From the NCBI GenBank assembly GCA_029975165.1, contig JARKPR010000047.1:1-64000 (forward strand): a stretch of 64,000 nt of DNA, in the 5' to 3' direction. Position numbers and translations under genes: made by a program. The stretch is from Selenomonadales bacterium. Its GTDB lineage: Bacteria > Bacillota > Negativicutes > Sporomusales > UBA7701. The notes beneath the pieces are model-generated. The model worked only from the letters and a program-made list of their open reading frames with translations, made no database searches and had not been told where the DNA came from. How positions within the stretch are numbered: the stretch's first letter is position 1; each line of letters begins with the position of its first letter. Positions 7,296 through 15,676 of this stretch are shown piece after piece.

Positions 7296-8489
7296 ATGCA
7301 ACCCGCCAAACAACCGATCGTCACTTTTCCCCTCGTTCTCCTGGCCCTCGGCCATACCGTCACCGACTTGAGCCAAGGCGCGCTGCCGGTGCTGCTGCCG
7401 TTCCTCAAAACCGCCTTCGATCTCACCTACGCCCAGGTGGGCATCATCGTCCTGGCCCAGAACATAACGTCCTCGGTCATCCAGCCGGCCTTCGGCTATG
7501 TCACCGACCGCCTGTCGCTGCCGTGGCTCGTGCCGGCCGGCGTGCTGCTGTCCGGCATCGGCCTGGCCGTCACCGGCCTGGTGGACTCCTATCGTCTCCT
7601 GCTGGCCGTCGTCGTAGTCACCGGCCTCGGCGTGGCCGCCTTCCATCCCCAGGGCTCGAAGGGCGCCCACTTCGTCAGCGTCAGCAGCCGGCGCGGCCAG
7701 AGCATGGCCGTCTTCTCCGTCGGCGGCAACTTCGGCCTGGCCGCGGGAACGATTTTCATGGGCTTTCTGCTCACCCTGCCCGGCGAGATAAGCAACACTC
7801 CCTGGTTTCTCCTCCCGGCCGTGGTTACGGCGGCGCTCCTGTGGCTCAACCTGCCGCGCATTTCGCCGCCGCCGCCATCGGTCGTGGCCGCCGGCAAAAA
7901 AAGCGCCGCTCCCCGCCGCCTGCCCGTTCATCTCATGACCGTCATCCTGACTTTCATCTTCGTCCGCACCACCATCCACGCCGGGCTTACCACTTTCATC
8001 CCCCTGTACTACGTCAACCACCTCGGCGGCAGCGTCGTCTACGCCGGCTACCTGCTGTCCGCCTTCCTCCTGGCGGGCGTCGCCGGCACCTATGTCGGCG
8101 GTACGCTCAGCGACAAATTCGGCCGCAAGACGCTCATCATTTTCTCGATGCTCGTTTCCTGGCCGCTGCTGGCTCTTTTCCCGTTTACGAGCGGCCTGAC
8201 GACCGTCGCCCTCATGGCGGTGACCGGCTTTACCCTCATCGCCAGTTTTTCGCCCATTATCGTAATGGCCCAGGAGGTCATGCCCGGGTACGAAGCCATG
8301 GCCGCCGGCCTGACCATCGGTTTCAGCATTGGCCTGGGCGGCGTCGGCGCCACTGCTCTCGGCTATCTCGCCGACCATTTCGGCGTCCCGAGCGTCTTCA
8401 CGGTCATCGCCATCCTGCCCGCAGTCACCATCCTCCTCGGCTTCCTGCTGCCCGGACGCTGGTTCAAAGGCGACCACGCTCCCGCATGA
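7296..8489 (+). CDS. MFS transporter, fosmidomycin-resistance (Fsr)-like
   Basis: This twelve-helix efflux-type MFS protein of 397 aa has the N-terminal ALGHTVTDLSQGALPVLLPF signature and VVVTGLGVAAFHPQGSKGA, both typical of the Fsr family of drug exporters; the loop GGTLSDKFGRKT marks the second half. The natural substrate is unknown. The ATG at 7296 is chosen because AAGGAG lies 9 bases before it; the ATG at 7287 touches the SD. A following LUD gene is on the same strand 123 bp away. Confidence 0.88.
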   Translation: MQPAKQPIVTFPLVLLALGHTVTDLSQGALPVLLPFLKTAFDLTYAQVGIIVLAQNITSSVIQPAFGYVTDRLSLPWLVPAGVLLSGIGLAVTGLVDSYRLLLAVVVVTGLGVAAFHPQGSKGAHFVSVSSRRGQSMAVFSVGGNFGLAAGTIFMGFLLTLPGEISNTPWFLLPAVVTAALLWLNLPRISPPPPSVVAAGKKSAAPRRLPVHLMTVILTFIFVRTTIHAGLTTFIPLYYVNHLGGSVVYAGYLLSAFLLAGVAGTYVGGTLSDKFGRKTLIIFSMLVSWPLLALFPFTSGLTTVALMAVTGFTLIASFSPIIVMAQEVMPGYEAMAAGLTIGFSIGLGGVGATALGYLADHFGVPSVFTVIAILPAVTILLGFLLPGRWFKGDHAPA

Positions 8490-8612
8490 ATGTCGCGCCG
8501 CAGGCCGCCGAAATAAAATTCCGCCGCTCGCCGGCTGCGGCGTTCACCGTGAAAGGGTATTATCTCCTGAGCGTCGAACCTATCTTCAAAACTTTCCGAA
8601 GGAGGATGTACC

Positions 8613-9257
8613 ATGAACGATTTTAAAGCCTGGCATGTCGACACCCTCGGCGCCAAGGCCGCCGAAGCCCTCAGCAAGAACAATTTCAAGGCTTCGTACG
8701 TAAAGACCGGCAAGGAAGCGGTCGACAAAGTGCTGTCCCTCATCCCGGCCGACGCCAGCGTAGGCATCGGCGGCTCGTGGACCACGAGCGCCGAACTCGG
8801 TCTGCCCGCCTTGCTCGAAGGCCGGGGCAATACCGTCCTGAACCACGGCAAACCCGGCCTCTCGCCGGAAGAATCCCTGGCTACCCGCCGCCAGCAGCTC
8901 ACGTGCGACGTCTTTCTAACCGGCACGAACGCCGTGACCCTCGACGGCAAGCTGGTCAACGTCGACGGCTCGGGCAACCGGGTGGCGGCGATGATCTTCG
9001 GGCCGAAAAAAGTCGTCGTCGTTGCCGGCGTCAACAAGATCGTCCGCGACGTCGACGAGGCCGAGCGCCGCATCGAGCTTTACGCCGCGCCGCTGAACAA
9101 CAAGCGCCTGAGCCGCCCCAATCCCTGTACCACCACCGGCGTCTGCATGGACTGCCAGACCCCGACCCGCATCTGCAACGTCACCACTATCCTGCGCAAG
9201 GCCCTGCCGGCCACCGAGCTGCATGTCATCATCGTCGGCGAGGAGCTCGGCTTCTAA
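8613..9257 (+). CDS. LUD domain protein (lactate utilization/LutC-like)
   Basis: This 214-aa LUD domain protein has the typical SVGIGGSWTTSAELG loop, the TGTNAVTLDGKLVNVDGSGNRVA core and a C-terminal cysteine cluster, NPCTTTGVCMDC, that could bind metal or a cluster. LUD proteins often act with LutA/LutB iron-sulfur subunits in L-lactate oxidation, but no lutAB is in the window, so it may be a stand-alone member. SD GGAGGATG precedes the ATG. A strong terminator follows. Confidence 0.88.
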   Translation: MNDFKAWHVDTLGAKAAEALSKNNFKASYVKTGKEAVDKVLSLIPADASVGIGGSWTTSAELGLPALLEGRGNTVLNHGKPGLSPEESLATRRQQLTCDVFLTGTNAVTLDGKLVNVDGSGNRVAAMIFGPKKVVVVAGVNKIVRDVDEAERRIELYAAPLNNKRLSRPNPCTTTGVCMDCQTPTRICNVTTILRKALPATELHVIIVGEELGF

Positions 9258-9282
9258 AAACTCAATGCCGATAAGGCATAAC

Positions 9283-9315
9283 AAAAAGTGCTCTTGTTGC
9301 CAAGAGCACTTTTTT
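9283..9315 (+). terminator. rho-independent terminator behind the LUD gene
   Basis: AAAAGTGCTCTTG and CAAGAGCACTTTTTT form a near-perfect stem with loop TTGC and a T-run on both strands, so it can also serve the convergent gene at 9322-9777. Confidence 0.9.
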
Positions 9316-9321
9316 CGTCTC

Positions 9322-9777
9322 CTACCCCTTCAGCCCGATGAGCTTATTCGTCTTGTCGACGATATTCTCGGTGCTGCCGCGGGGCACGGCAGCCTCGTAA
9401 CGCTTGGCCGCCTCGGCCACCAAGGCGGGATCGATGCTCGTCGGCACGGCCAGTATCCGGTCGATCCGGGCGGCGAAGTCGCTCGCCGGCGAGGCATAGT
9501 CCCCCTGCGCAGTTTTCGGCGTTTCCTTCTTGCCGAGGGTGATGTTGTATTTCGTCAGATCCTGGCCGAGGATCTGGCTGGCGGCCGCCATGTCGGCGTT
9601 GCGCAGGGCGGCCCGGAAATCGCTCTTCGACTGGCTGGGAAGCTGCTTGTATCCTTGCAGTACTGTGCTCCGCTCTTCCGCCGGGAGCTGGTTTTTCAGC
9701 TCGCGAATCTCCTTCGGGTCGCTCTTACCGAGGGAGCCGAGCGTCATAGCGCCGAGCAATATGCCGAAAATGTTCAT
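9322..9777 (-). CDS. hypothetical protein, alpha-helical
   Basis: This 151-aa protein has a short hydrophobic N-terminus (MNIFGILLGAMTLGSLG) and a charged, helix-rich remainder with an ELKNQLPAEERSTVLQGYKQLP segment. No family is recognised. The ATG at 9777 is chosen because GGGAGGTAT precedes it closely; the longer open frame upstream lacks a ribosome site. Confidence 0.6.
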   Translation of the reverse strand: MNIFGILLGAMTLGSLGKSDPKEIRELKNQLPAEERSTVLQGYKQLPSQSKSDFRAALRNADMAAASQILGQDLTKYNITLGKKETPKTAQGDYASPASDFAARIDRILAVPTSIDPALVAEAAKRYEAAVPRGSTENIVDKTNKLIGLKG

Positions 9778-9904
9778 ATTATACCTCCCGGTATATTTTA
9801 CCACATCAATATATTGTGTCTTTTCGCCAAAAAACTTCATATTCCTGCAAATCAACCACAAAATAGCCGGGGGAAAATATTTCCCCCGGCTCAAAAATGC
9901 AGGC

Positions 9905-9979
9905 TGGTGACCCGTAGGGGATTCGAACCCCTGATACCGCCGTGAAAGGGCGGTGTCTTAACCACTTGACCAACGGGCC
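9905..9979 (-). tRNA. tRNA-Glu (TTC)
   Basis: On the minus strand it begins GGCCCGTTGGTCAAG and ends with encoded CCA. The loop CTTTCAC gives anticodon TTC; the T-arm is GGGGTTCGAATCCCC. It is 3 bases from tRNA-Asn, so they form one transcript. Confidence 0.97.
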
Positions 9980-9982
9980 GTT

Positions 9983-10057
9983 TGGCTCCTCGAGTAGGAC
10001 TCGAACCTACAACCACCCGGTTAACAGCCGGGTGCTCTACCATTGAGCTATCGAGGA
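9983..10057 (-). tRNA. tRNA-Asn (GTT)
   Basis: On the minus strand it begins TCCTCGATAGCTCAATGG and ends GGAGCCA with CCA encoded. Anticodon loop CTGTTAA gives GTT. It is the first of a two-tRNA operon. Confidence 0.97.
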
Positions 10058-10069
10058 ACAACGTAGATT

Positions 10070-10099
10070 ATTATATACCGCCAGCCGGCGATCTGTCAA
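10070..10099 (-). promoter_or_regulatory. sigma-A promoter of the tRNA-Asn/tRNA-Glu pair
   Basis: TTGACA (10094-10099) and TATAAT (10070-10075) on the minus strand are 18 bases apart, 12 bases upstream of the tRNA-Asn 5-prime end. Confidence 0.75.
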
Positions 10100-10105
10100 G
10101 GACGC

Positions 10106-11083
10106 TCATCGGCCACGCGCCGCCCCGTTCAGGCAGTTGGGCGGCAGTTCGTCCGCCAGCGCCGCCACGATGTTGCGGCAGGCCATCCGGCCCATGCCGG
10201 TGCGGGTCGCCAGTGTCGCGCTGCCGACGTGGGGCGCGAGGACGACGTTGTCCAGCCTGAGCAGGCCGGGCTCGATGGCCGGCTCGTTTTCAAACACGTC
10301 GAGGCCGGCGCCGGCGATCGTGCCGTTCGCCAGGGCGGCAGCCAGCGCTTTCTCGTCCACGACCGGGCCGCGGGCGGTGTTGACGAGGATGGCCGTCTTC
10401 TTCATCATCGCCAGCTCGGGAGCGCCGATCAGGTGGCGAGTGGCGTCGGTGAGCGGCACATGGAGGGAAACGAAGTCCGCCTTCTTCAGCAGCGCGGGGA
10501 GATCGACGAACCGGCCGCCGGTGGCCTGTTCGAAGTCGGGCTTCGGCGAATTGGCCGTGTATAAAATGTCCATATTAAAGCCGACGGCCCGCTTGGCCAT
10601 CGCCAGGCCGATGCGCCCGCCGCCGACGACGCCCAGTGTCGCCCCGTACACGTCGCAGCCCAGCATGAACGCCGGCCCCCAGCTTTTCCACCGGCCGGCC
10701 CGCACCAGGCGCTCGCATTCCCCGAGCCGCCGGGCCACGGCCAGCAGCAGCGCCCAGGCGAGATCGGCCGTGGCGTCCGTCACCACGTCGGGCGTGTTGG
10801 TTACCCAGATGCCGTGGGCGGTCGCGGCGGCCACGTCGATGTTGTTATAGCCTACGCCATAGTTGGCGAAGACCCGGCAGGTGGGAGCGGCGGCGGCGCA
10901 CACCGCTTCGTCGATGCGGTCGCCCGCCACCAGCACGGCGTCGCCGCCTTTAACCGCGGCCAGCAGTTCCTCGCGGCCGAAAACGTCGTCTTCCCCCGGC
11001 GGCATCACGAGCCGGCAGTCCGCCAGCAGTTCGAGGAAGGCGTCCGGCATCCGGCGGGTCACAACTACGATCGGTTTATCCAT
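10106..11083 (-). CDS. D-2-hydroxyacid dehydrogenase, glycerate dehydrogenase/glyoxylate reductase type
   Basis: This 325-aa NAD(P)-dependent dehydrogenase probably reduces a 2-oxoacid such as hydroxypyruvate or glyoxylate. The nucleotide-binding loop GVVGGGRIGLAMAKR is central; the catalytic Arg lies in LVNTARGPVVDE, Glu in VFENEPA and His in LAPHVGSAT. The early NYGVGYNNIDV segment is typical of GyaR/GhrB. The start is the ATG at 11083, as GAGGTGAT lies 5 bases before it. It is divergent from the M29 peptidase gene. Confidence 0.88.
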   Translation of the reverse strand: MDKPIVVVTRRMPDAFLELLADCRLVMPPGEDDVFGREELLAAVKGGDAVLVAGDRIDEAVCAAAAPTCRVFANYGVGYNNIDVAAATAHGIWVTNTPDVVTDATADLAWALLLAVARRLGECERLVRAGRWKSWGPAFMLGCDVYGATLGVVGGGRIGLAMAKRAVGFNMDILYTANSPKPDFEQATGGRFVDLPALLKKADFVSLHVPLTDATRHLIGAPELAMMKKTAILVNTARGPVVDEKALAAALANGTIAGAGLDVFENEPAIEPGLLRLDNVVLAPHVGSATLATRTGMGRMACRNIVAALADELPPNCLNGAARGR

Positions 11084-11232
11084 CAATATCACCTCGACTA
11101 CCATTCTATCAAAACACGGCCGTCAAGCCAATGTCCTTCGCCGGCAGGAAAAGGTCCGCCGGCAAATAATTATCATAGTATAGCACGAAAGGCAATTCAG
11201 CAGCCGCGCAGACGATAAAGGAGGTATTTTCC

Positions 11233-12345
11233 TTGGACCCCAGAATCCATACCCTTGCCCAAACGCTGATCAACTATTCCACCGCCCTCGCCGCCGGCGA
11301 AAAGCTCCTCGTTGAAACGATCGACGGCGCCCTGCCTCTTGCCAAGGCCCTTGTCGACGAAGCCTACCGCGTAGGCGCCATCCCCTTCCTCAGTGTCAAG
11401 AACAGCCAACTCCTCCGGGCCGTCCTCCGCGGCGCCGATGCCGCGCAGCTTTCCCTGGCGGCCGAGTGGGAAGCGGCCCGCATGAAGGCCATGGACGCCT
11501 ATATCGCCATCCGGGCCAGCGATAATATCAGCGAAATGGCCGACGTCCCCGCCGACCGCCTGCGGCTTTACGAACAGCACTGGGTCAAACCGGTCCATAT
11601 CGATATCCGCGTCCCCCACACCAAGTGGTGCGTCCTCCGCTACCCCGGGCCGGCCATGGCCCAGTTGGCCGCCATGAGCACCGAAGCCTTCGAGGATTTC
11701 TACTTCCGCGTCTGCACGCTCGATTACGCCCGCATGGCCGCGGCCATGGACCCCCTCGTCGCCTTCCTGGAGCGCACCGACCGCGTGCAGATAACCGGCC
11801 CCGGCACCGACCTCGCCTTCTCCATAAAAGGCATACCCGCTGTCAAGTGCGCCGGCCGCCGCAACATCCCCGACGGCGAGGTCTATACCGCGCCGGTGAA
11901 AGACTCGGTCAACGGCGTTATCAGCTATAACGCTCCCGCCGCCCACCAGGGCTTCACGTACGAAAACATCCGGCTCGAATTCGCCGACGGCAAGATCGTC
12001 AAGGCCACGGCCAACGACAGCGAAAAGCTCAACAAGGTCTTCGACGCCGACGACGGCGCCCGCTATATCGGCGAATTCGCCCTCGGCGTCAACCCGTACA
12101 TCGAGCGGCCGATGAAGGACACCCTTTTCGACGAGAAGATCAGCGGCTCCTTCCACTTTACCCCCGGCAACGCCTACGACAAAGCTTTCAACGGCAACAG
12201 GTCCGCCATCCACTGGGATCTCGTCTGCATTCAGACCCCCGCTTACGGCGGCGGCGAGATCCGCTTCGACGGCGTGCTCATCCGCAAGGACGGCCGGTTT
12301 GTGCCGGAGGAGCTGCAAGGGCTGAATCCGGAAAACCTGCAATAG
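11233..12345 (+). CDS. M29 family aminopeptidase (AmpS/PepS type)
   Basis: This 370-aa cytosolic metallo-aminopeptidase of the thermophilic M29 family removes N-terminal residues with two bound metal ions. Family metal ligands are visible: Glu in IGEFALGVNP, His in GSFHFTPG and the HxD pair in AIHWDLV near the C-terminus. The start is TTG at 11233, 8 bases behind AAAGGAGG. It converges on speE with a shared terminator. Confidence 0.9.
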   Translation: MDPRIHTLAQTLINYSTALAAGEKLLVETIDGALPLAKALVDEAYRVGAIPFLSVKNSQLLRAVLRGADAAQLSLAAEWEAARMKAMDAYIAIRASDNISEMADVPADRLRLYEQHWVKPVHIDIRVPHTKWCVLRYPGPAMAQLAAMSTEAFEDFYFRVCTLDYARMAAAMDPLVAFLERTDRVQITGPGTDLAFSIKGIPAVKCAGRRNIPDGEVYTAPVKDSVNGVISYNAPAAHQGFTYENIRLEFADGKIVKATANDSEKLNKVFDADDGARYIGEFALGVNPYIERPMKDTLFDEKISGSFHFTPGNAYDKAFNGNRSAIHWDLVCIQTPAYGGGEIRFDGVLIRKDGRFVPEELQGLNPENLQ

Positions 12346-12356
12346 GGCGAACGCTG

Positions 12357-12385
12357 AAAAAACCGCCGGCACAGCCGACGGTTTT
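12357..12385. terminator. bidirectional terminator between the M29 gene and speE
   Basis: AAAACCGCCGGC and GCCGACGGTTTT form a stem with loop ACA and A/T tails on both sides, placed between two convergent genes. Confidence 0.75.
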
Positions 12386-12399
12386 CGCTTCTCGTACGA

Positions 12400-13233
12400 T
12401 TATTTAAACAGCTCTTTGACGAAGTTCGGCAGGGCGAAACTGCTCTTTTGTATCTCCTTGTTCCAGTACCGCGTTGCCAGGTCGGGCAGCTTGGCCGTGT
12501 CCACTGCCAGCGGGTCGTACCGTTTCGAGCCAATGGTGAAACAGTGCGTGCCGCCGGGATAGAGGGGGATCTGCGCCAGGTAGGTGCGGGTAATCGGGAA
12601 GATCGCCCCGATATCCTTGTACAGCCTCTTCAGCAGCGGCTGGTGATAAAACGGCGATTCGGTCTGCTGCACGAACAGGCCGTCTGCTTTGAGCGCCTTG
12701 AAACAGTCCTCGTAGAAACGGCGGGCGAACAAGCCTTCCCCCGGACCGATCGGATCGGAGCAGTCCACGATGATGACGTCGTATTTGTTCTCAGCCTGCG
12801 CCATATGGTTGATGCCGTCGCCGATCTTGAGGTGAAACTTGTCGTGTCCGGTGATGAGGACGGTGCTGATTTCCGGGAGATACCGCCTGCACACGTCGAC
12901 GACCGCCCCGTCGATCTCCACCATCTCCAGCCGCTCGACCGCCGCGTGGCGGAGGACTTCCCGCGCCGCGCCGCCGTCGCCGCCGCCGATAATAAGCACC
13001 TGGCGGGGGGCGGGGTGCACAAGAAGCGGCACATGGGCAATCATCTCGTGGTATATGAATTCGTCGAAGATGCTCGTCTGAAAAACGCCGTCCAGGGCCA
13101 GCATGCGGCCGAACTCGAACGTGTCAAGCACCGCGATGTCCTGGAATTCGGACTTGCCCATATAGAGCGTCTCCTTGACCCTGGCGCCCAGGCTCAGGTT
13201 GTCGGTCTGGAATTCGTTGAACCACAGTTCCAT
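12400..13233 (-). CDS. speE: spermidine synthase
   Basis: It transfers the aminopropyl group from decarboxylated SAM to putrescine. The 277-aa protein has the SAM-binding VLIIGGGDGGAAREVLRH loop, the VEIDGAVVDVCRRY acidic motif, the catalytic-loop VDCSDPIGPGEGLF and the C-terminal PLYPGGTHCFTIGSK. SD AAAGGAGG lies ahead of the ATG. No speD or speA is adjacent. Confidence 0.95.
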   Translation of the reverse strand: MELWFNEFQTDNLSLGARVKETLYMGKSEFQDIAVLDTFEFGRMLALDGVFQTSIFDEFIYHEMIAHVPLLVHPAPRQVLIIGGGDGGAAREVLRHAAVERLEMVEIDGAVVDVCRRYLPEISTVLITGHDKFHLKIGDGINHMAQAENKYDVIIVDCSDPIGPGEGLFARRFYEDCFKALKADGLFVQQTESPFYHQPLLKRLYKDIGAIFPITRTYLAQIPLYPGGTHCFTIGSKRYDPLAVDTAKLPDLATRYWNKEIQKSSFALPNFVKELFK

Positions 13234-13331
13234 GCGCTGTCGCCTCCTTTGAGGTTGTCGGTCCCGATTGTGTCCGCAATGTTTAATTTAGCACAATTTG
13301 CCGTCCGGGGAAAGGGCCCGGCGAAAAAAAC

Positions 13332-14591
13332 CTATTCCGGGCCGCGGATCGGCGACGTAATCCGCATCAGCCCGGTGCGGCGGATCTGGGTGGTCACCTT
13401 AACATTCACCACGGCCGACGGGAACCTGCTCTCGAAATCGAAATCGCGGTATTCCCCATACGTGCGGAACTGCGTCCGCACGTACTTGCCCAGATTGGCC
13501 GGATCGGACCCCACCTGCTGCATATAACGGATCGTCTTCTCCAGGTCCTGGCGGATGATGGCCGATATCTGTTCCTCCAGCAGCTGGTTGTACGCCCGCG
13601 CTTCGTAATTCACGCCGCTGCTTATTGCCGAAATCTCTCCTTCCAGCATGACGTCGATGTCGATCACCGGCCGCCCGTCCGCCACGGTGGCAGCGATCTT
13701 CGGCTTGCGGCCCAGGCGAAGGTGGATGTCCACCACGCTCGCCGGCTGGAGGGGGTCCTGAATGGTGAGAAAACCGCGCCTGAATTCGCCGGTAAGGATA
13801 AGGAACATACGGGTCTCCTCGCTCGTCAGTTTGCCCACCATTTTGTCCCCCCGGAAGAGGGCGGTGCCGATAAGGAGGACCGGATTGCCGCTGCGGACGG
13901 GAACCCCGCCGGAGAGAAACTCGTCCGTCTTTTCGCCGGCTGTCTGCCCAGCCGCCGGCCGCGCCTCGCCGCCGCTGGAGCTGAGGCCCGTCATTACGGC
14001 GTAAGGACTGCCGCTGCCCGCTTTCATGGGCATGTAGAAGTCGTGGAGGAAGGCACGGGGGTAGTAGCCCGTTTCACCGGCCGAGGCCATCATGCCCTCG
14101 ACCCAGCGGGCCGGCAGTGATTCGATGACCGGCCTGTTCGTGCGGATCACCTTCTCGGCAGTGGTGTTGTCGGCGACATGGACGAACATTGAACCGCGGA
14201 ACTCGCGGAAGCGCAGCAGCGGCCCGACCACCTCCCCGACCCCGCGGCGGGCCAGTTCCTCGCCGATGACAATTACCTTGACGTGCGACAGGTTGGGCAC
14301 GCGGGCGACCTGCGCATTCAGCAAGTCGCGGGCCACCGCCAGCGACGGCGCGGTGATAGTGATGATAGTGGACGGCTCTGCCCCGCTCTTGCCGCCACCA
14401 CCTTCGCCGCCGGCCTCGCCCCTCACCATTGCCGGCTTAGACAGGCGGTAGGTAACGTTCAGTTGCCCGTCCGGGGCGGCGTCGACACCAATCGTGATCA
14501 CGAAGGAAACCTCGTCCGTCTCGTGCGATCCGTTGCAGCCGAGGGTGAGCAGGGCGGCCAGCAGGCAGACCAACGCTGTCAGGCGGATCAC
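13332..14591 (-). CDS. spore germination lipoprotein, Ger(x)C family (GerC subunit)
   Basis: This is the lipoprotein subunit of a germinant receptor in the spore inner membrane, 419 aa. The lipobox LTLGC is at about residue 19, followed by the typical DEVSFVITIGVDAAPDG start of the first GerC domain. The GTG start overlaps the gerB stop by 4 bases, so it is the third gene of the gerA-gerB-gerC operon. Nutrient specificity cannot be inferred. Confidence 0.93.
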   Translation of the reverse strand: MIRLTALVCLLAALLTLGCNGSHETDEVSFVITIGVDAAPDGQLNVTYRLSKPAMVRGEAGGEGGGGKSGAEPSTIITITAPSLAVARDLLNAQVARVPNLSHVKVIVIGEELARRGVGEVVGPLLRFREFRGSMFVHVADNTTAEKVIRTNRPVIESLPARWVEGMMASAGETGYYPRAFLHDFYMPMKAGSGSPYAVMTGLSSSGGEARPAAGQTAGEKTDEFLSGGVPVRSGNPVLLIGTALFRGDKMVGKLTSEETRMFLILTGEFRRGFLTIQDPLQPASVVDIHLRLGRKPKIAATVADGRPVIDIDVMLEGEISAISSGVNYEARAYNQLLEEQISAIIRQDLEKTIRYMQQVGSDPANLGKYVRTQFRTYGEYRDFDFESRFPSAVVNVKVTTQIRRTGLMRITSPIRGPE

Positions 14592-15676
14592 GGCCGTTTC
14601 CTCCTGCGTTTGACAAATTCCGCCACGGCGAGCAAAAGCGGCCCGCCGATCATTCCCGCGCTCAGCAGCGGGTCCAAGTTGTTGCCCGCTTCCACGACCG
14701 TATTCAGGTCCGGGGGGATGACGGCGATGTTGACGATCACAATAGCGATGACCGGCACCAGCGGCCGCAGGCTGGGCAGGTTAAGCGGCCGGGCGATGAG
14801 CTGCAGGGCGGCGTACAGGTTGATGGCGATGGCCAGCAGGCCGGTGATGACCCACAGGACGATGAACAGCGCCTCGATGCGCTGGATGTAGCGGCTGAGG
14901 TACACAAGGCGCGACATCTCGAAGAACGGCAGCGTCTTCTCCATCCCTTGGGCCACCCCGAAGGCGAGGATGAAGCAGAGTATCACCAGAGTCCGCAGGA
15001 CCGCGCTCAGGCCGCCGCCGTACACGAGCGCCGTCCGCAGGGTGGCGGGGGACTGGAACTGCGGGGCGAGCACGAACAGCAGCAGGCCGCCGATGTTGAT
15101 GCCTACCAGCGCCAGCCCGCGCTGGAACGCCGACAATAGCCCCGTCCCCTGCCAGGGGACGAGGTGATAGGCATCGTAGAACGGCGTCAGCAGCAGGATG
15201 ACGGCCGCCACGCCGCCGACGACGAAGGGCATCAGCAGGTAGCACGCCCTGGCGATTCCCTCGATCCCGAAGTATACCAACACGACAGCGAACAGGATGT
15301 ACCAGAATATCACTATCCGGAACTCGGTAGCCGGCAAGGCGGTCAACAGGGTGTTCTCGGCAAACTGGCGGAGCAACGCCGCGGCGTCGAGGATGAACAG
15401 CGTCGCGTAAAAAATAGCCAAAAGCCACGCCCCGGCCCGGCCGAGGAGCCGCTCGCTCACCGCGTACAAGTCGCCCCTGTGACGGGCCATGACCCAGGCC
15501 AGCAGATAGAACATGGGCAGCGCGATCAGCCAATTCAGCAGCGGGGCCAGCCAGGCGATATTGCGAATGGCCGCGATGGTGTCCGCCGGCGAAGTCAGAA
15601 AAACCCGCGGCAGCATGACCATGAAGGTGAGGCCGATTCCCTCGGCTATCCCCATGCGGCCCGGCTGGTAGCTCAT
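14588..15676 (-). CDS. spore germination permease, GerB/GerAB family
   Basis: This 362-aa integral membrane protein of the APC superfamily has about ten helices and is the germinant-binding subunit of the receptor. The N-terminal GMAEGIGL-like stretch and the ARHRGDLYAVSERLLG loop fit the endospore germination permease family. The ATG at 15676 is chosen because GGGGAGGACG stands ahead of it; it overlaps gerA by 4 bases. Confidence 0.93.
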   Translation of the reverse strand: MSYQPGRMGIAEGIGLTFMVMLPRVFLTSPADTIAAIRNIAWLAPLLNWLIALPMFYLLAWVMARHRGDLYAVSERLLGRAGAWLLAIFYATLFILDAAALLRQFAENTLLTALPATEFRIVIFWYILFAVVLVYFGIEGIARACYLLMPFVVGGVAAVILLLTPFYDAYHLVPWQGTGLLSAFQRGLALVGINIGGLLLFVLAPQFQSPATLRTALVYGGGLSAVLRTLVILCFILAFGVAQGMEKTLPFFEMSRLVYLSRYIQRIEALFIVLWVITGLLAIAINLYAALQLIARPLNLPSLRPLVPVIAIVIVNIAVIPPDLNTVVEAGNNLDPLLSAGMIGGPLLLAVAEFVKRRRKRP